NCBI GenBank assembly: GCA_024644285.1 | Contig: JAHELH010000138.1 | Span: forward strand, 1-5,334 | Length of the DNA: 5,334 bases | Direction of reading: 5' to 3' | Source: Paracoccaceae bacterium | Lineage (GTDB): Bacteria; Pseudomonadota; Alphaproteobacteria; Rhodobacterales; Rhodobacteraceae | In this document: positions 5,201 through 5,334 of the stretch, one piece after another | How the letters are laid out: each line of letters opens with the position of its first letter | Numbering within the stretch: the stretch's first letter is position 1 | Translations under genes and position numbers: made by a program | The notes under the pieces: model-generated | What the model was told of the DNA's origin: nothing | The model's input: only the letters and a program-made list of their open reading frames with translations | The model's database searches: none

Positions 5201-5284
5201 GTGAGTAGTGGCGGAATCACGTTAGCGGGTGATGCCGTCACGCGGGGTCAACTTCCGCTCACCCAGGCGTCACTTGCGCGTGAC
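5201..5284. promoter_or_regulatory. Cluster of phased TCAC/GTGA elements upstream of the cytochrome gene
   Basis: TCAC or its complement GTGA occurs seven times here, starting at 5201, 5217, 5229, 5238, 5259, 5270 and 5280. The TCAC copies at 5217, 5238 and 5259 are exactly 21 bp apart (two helical turns), with another 11 bp further on. The segment lies directly upstream of the cytochrome start, as expected for regulator half-sites. No pair has the exact FNR (TTGAT-N4-ATCAA) or CRP (TGTGA-N6-TCACA) geometry. A TTGACC hexamer (minus strand, 5247-5252) could be a -35 box, but no convincing -10 follows. The regulatory role is inferred. Confidence 0.3.
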
Positions 5285-5292
5285 CCTTTCTG

Positions 5293-5330
5293 CGCTGGAC
5301 AGAACAGGGGTTCGGGGTCCACGCTGGACA
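5293..5330 (+). repeat. Short direct repeat CGCTGGACA, two copies
   Basis: CGCTGGACA occurs at 5293-5301 and 5322-5330, 29 bp apart start to start. The rest of the window end, up to 5334, holds no recognisable gene start. The repeat may be part of a regulatory site for the cytochrome gene or for a gene beyond the right edge; two 9-mers may also be coincidence. Confidence 0.3.
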
Positions 5331-5334
5331 AACA

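Noticed and set aside
4621..5208. Plus-strand open frame opposite the cytochrome gene
   Set aside because: It is the antisense shadow of a frame with a signal peptide, a CxxCH haem motif and a strong ribosome binding site; it has no such features itself.
5188..5241. Upstream ATG (5241) giving an 18-residue longer cytochrome
   Set aside because: It would put a polar stretch before the signal peptide and lacks a Shine-Dalgarno sequence, whereas the ATG at 5187 has GGAGGA at ideal spacing.
5229..5241. GTGAT-GCC-GTCAC as an FNR/NnrR or CRP operator
   Set aside because: The half-sites resemble the family, but the spacer is wrong: GTGA and TCAC are 5 bp apart instead of the 6 needed for CRP, and the 3-bp centre does not fit the 4-bp centre of FNR-type sites. 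It is kept only as part of the TCAC cluster.

Overview
The window reads as chromosomal DNA of a GC-rich alphaproteobacterium, most likely of the Rhodobacterales. The support is compositional and family-level: strong G/C preference at third codon positions, a retropepsin-like membrane protease typical of alphaproteobacteria, and the general look of the proteins. No rRNA, tRNA, insertion sequence, CRISPR array, prophage gene or attachment site could be supported. Genus and species cannot be fixed from the sequence alone.

Layout from left to right. (1) The window opens inside a minus-strand gene (1-319) for an exported von Willebrand factor A protein; only its first 106 codons are present. (2) A 241-bp divergent spacer (320-560) holds one AT-rich patch, a perfect 20-bp inverted repeat and, overlapping one arm and the loop of that repeat, a canonical four-tract G-quadruplex motif. 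(3) A complete YheS-type ABC-F ATPase follows on the plus strand (561-2438). (4) A minus-strand gene (2419-3195) for a membrane-anchored protein of unknown function converges on it; the two reading frames overlap by 20 bp at their 3' ends. (5) A short divergent spacer (3196-3312) is dense in small inverted repeats. (6) Two plus-strand membrane-protein genes follow: a MarC-family protein (3313-3948) and, 59 bp later with its own strong ribosome binding site, a membrane-anchored retropepsin-like aspartic protease (4008-4589). (7) A hairpin in the 43-bp convergent gap separates these from a minus-strand gene (4633-5187) for an exported mono-haem cytochrome of the P460 type. (8) The last 147 bp lie upstream of the cytochrome gene and contain phased TCAC/GTGA elements.

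The genes do not form an obvious single pathway. There is a cytosolic translation ATPase, while the other five products are predicted to be exported or membrane-bound. Most neighbours are divergent or convergent, so only the MarC/protease pair is a plausible co-transcribed unit. No complete new multi-gene system is evident. The observations most worth testing are the hairpin/G-quadruplex leader in front of the ABC-F gene and the P460-type cytochrome with its repeat-rich upstream region.
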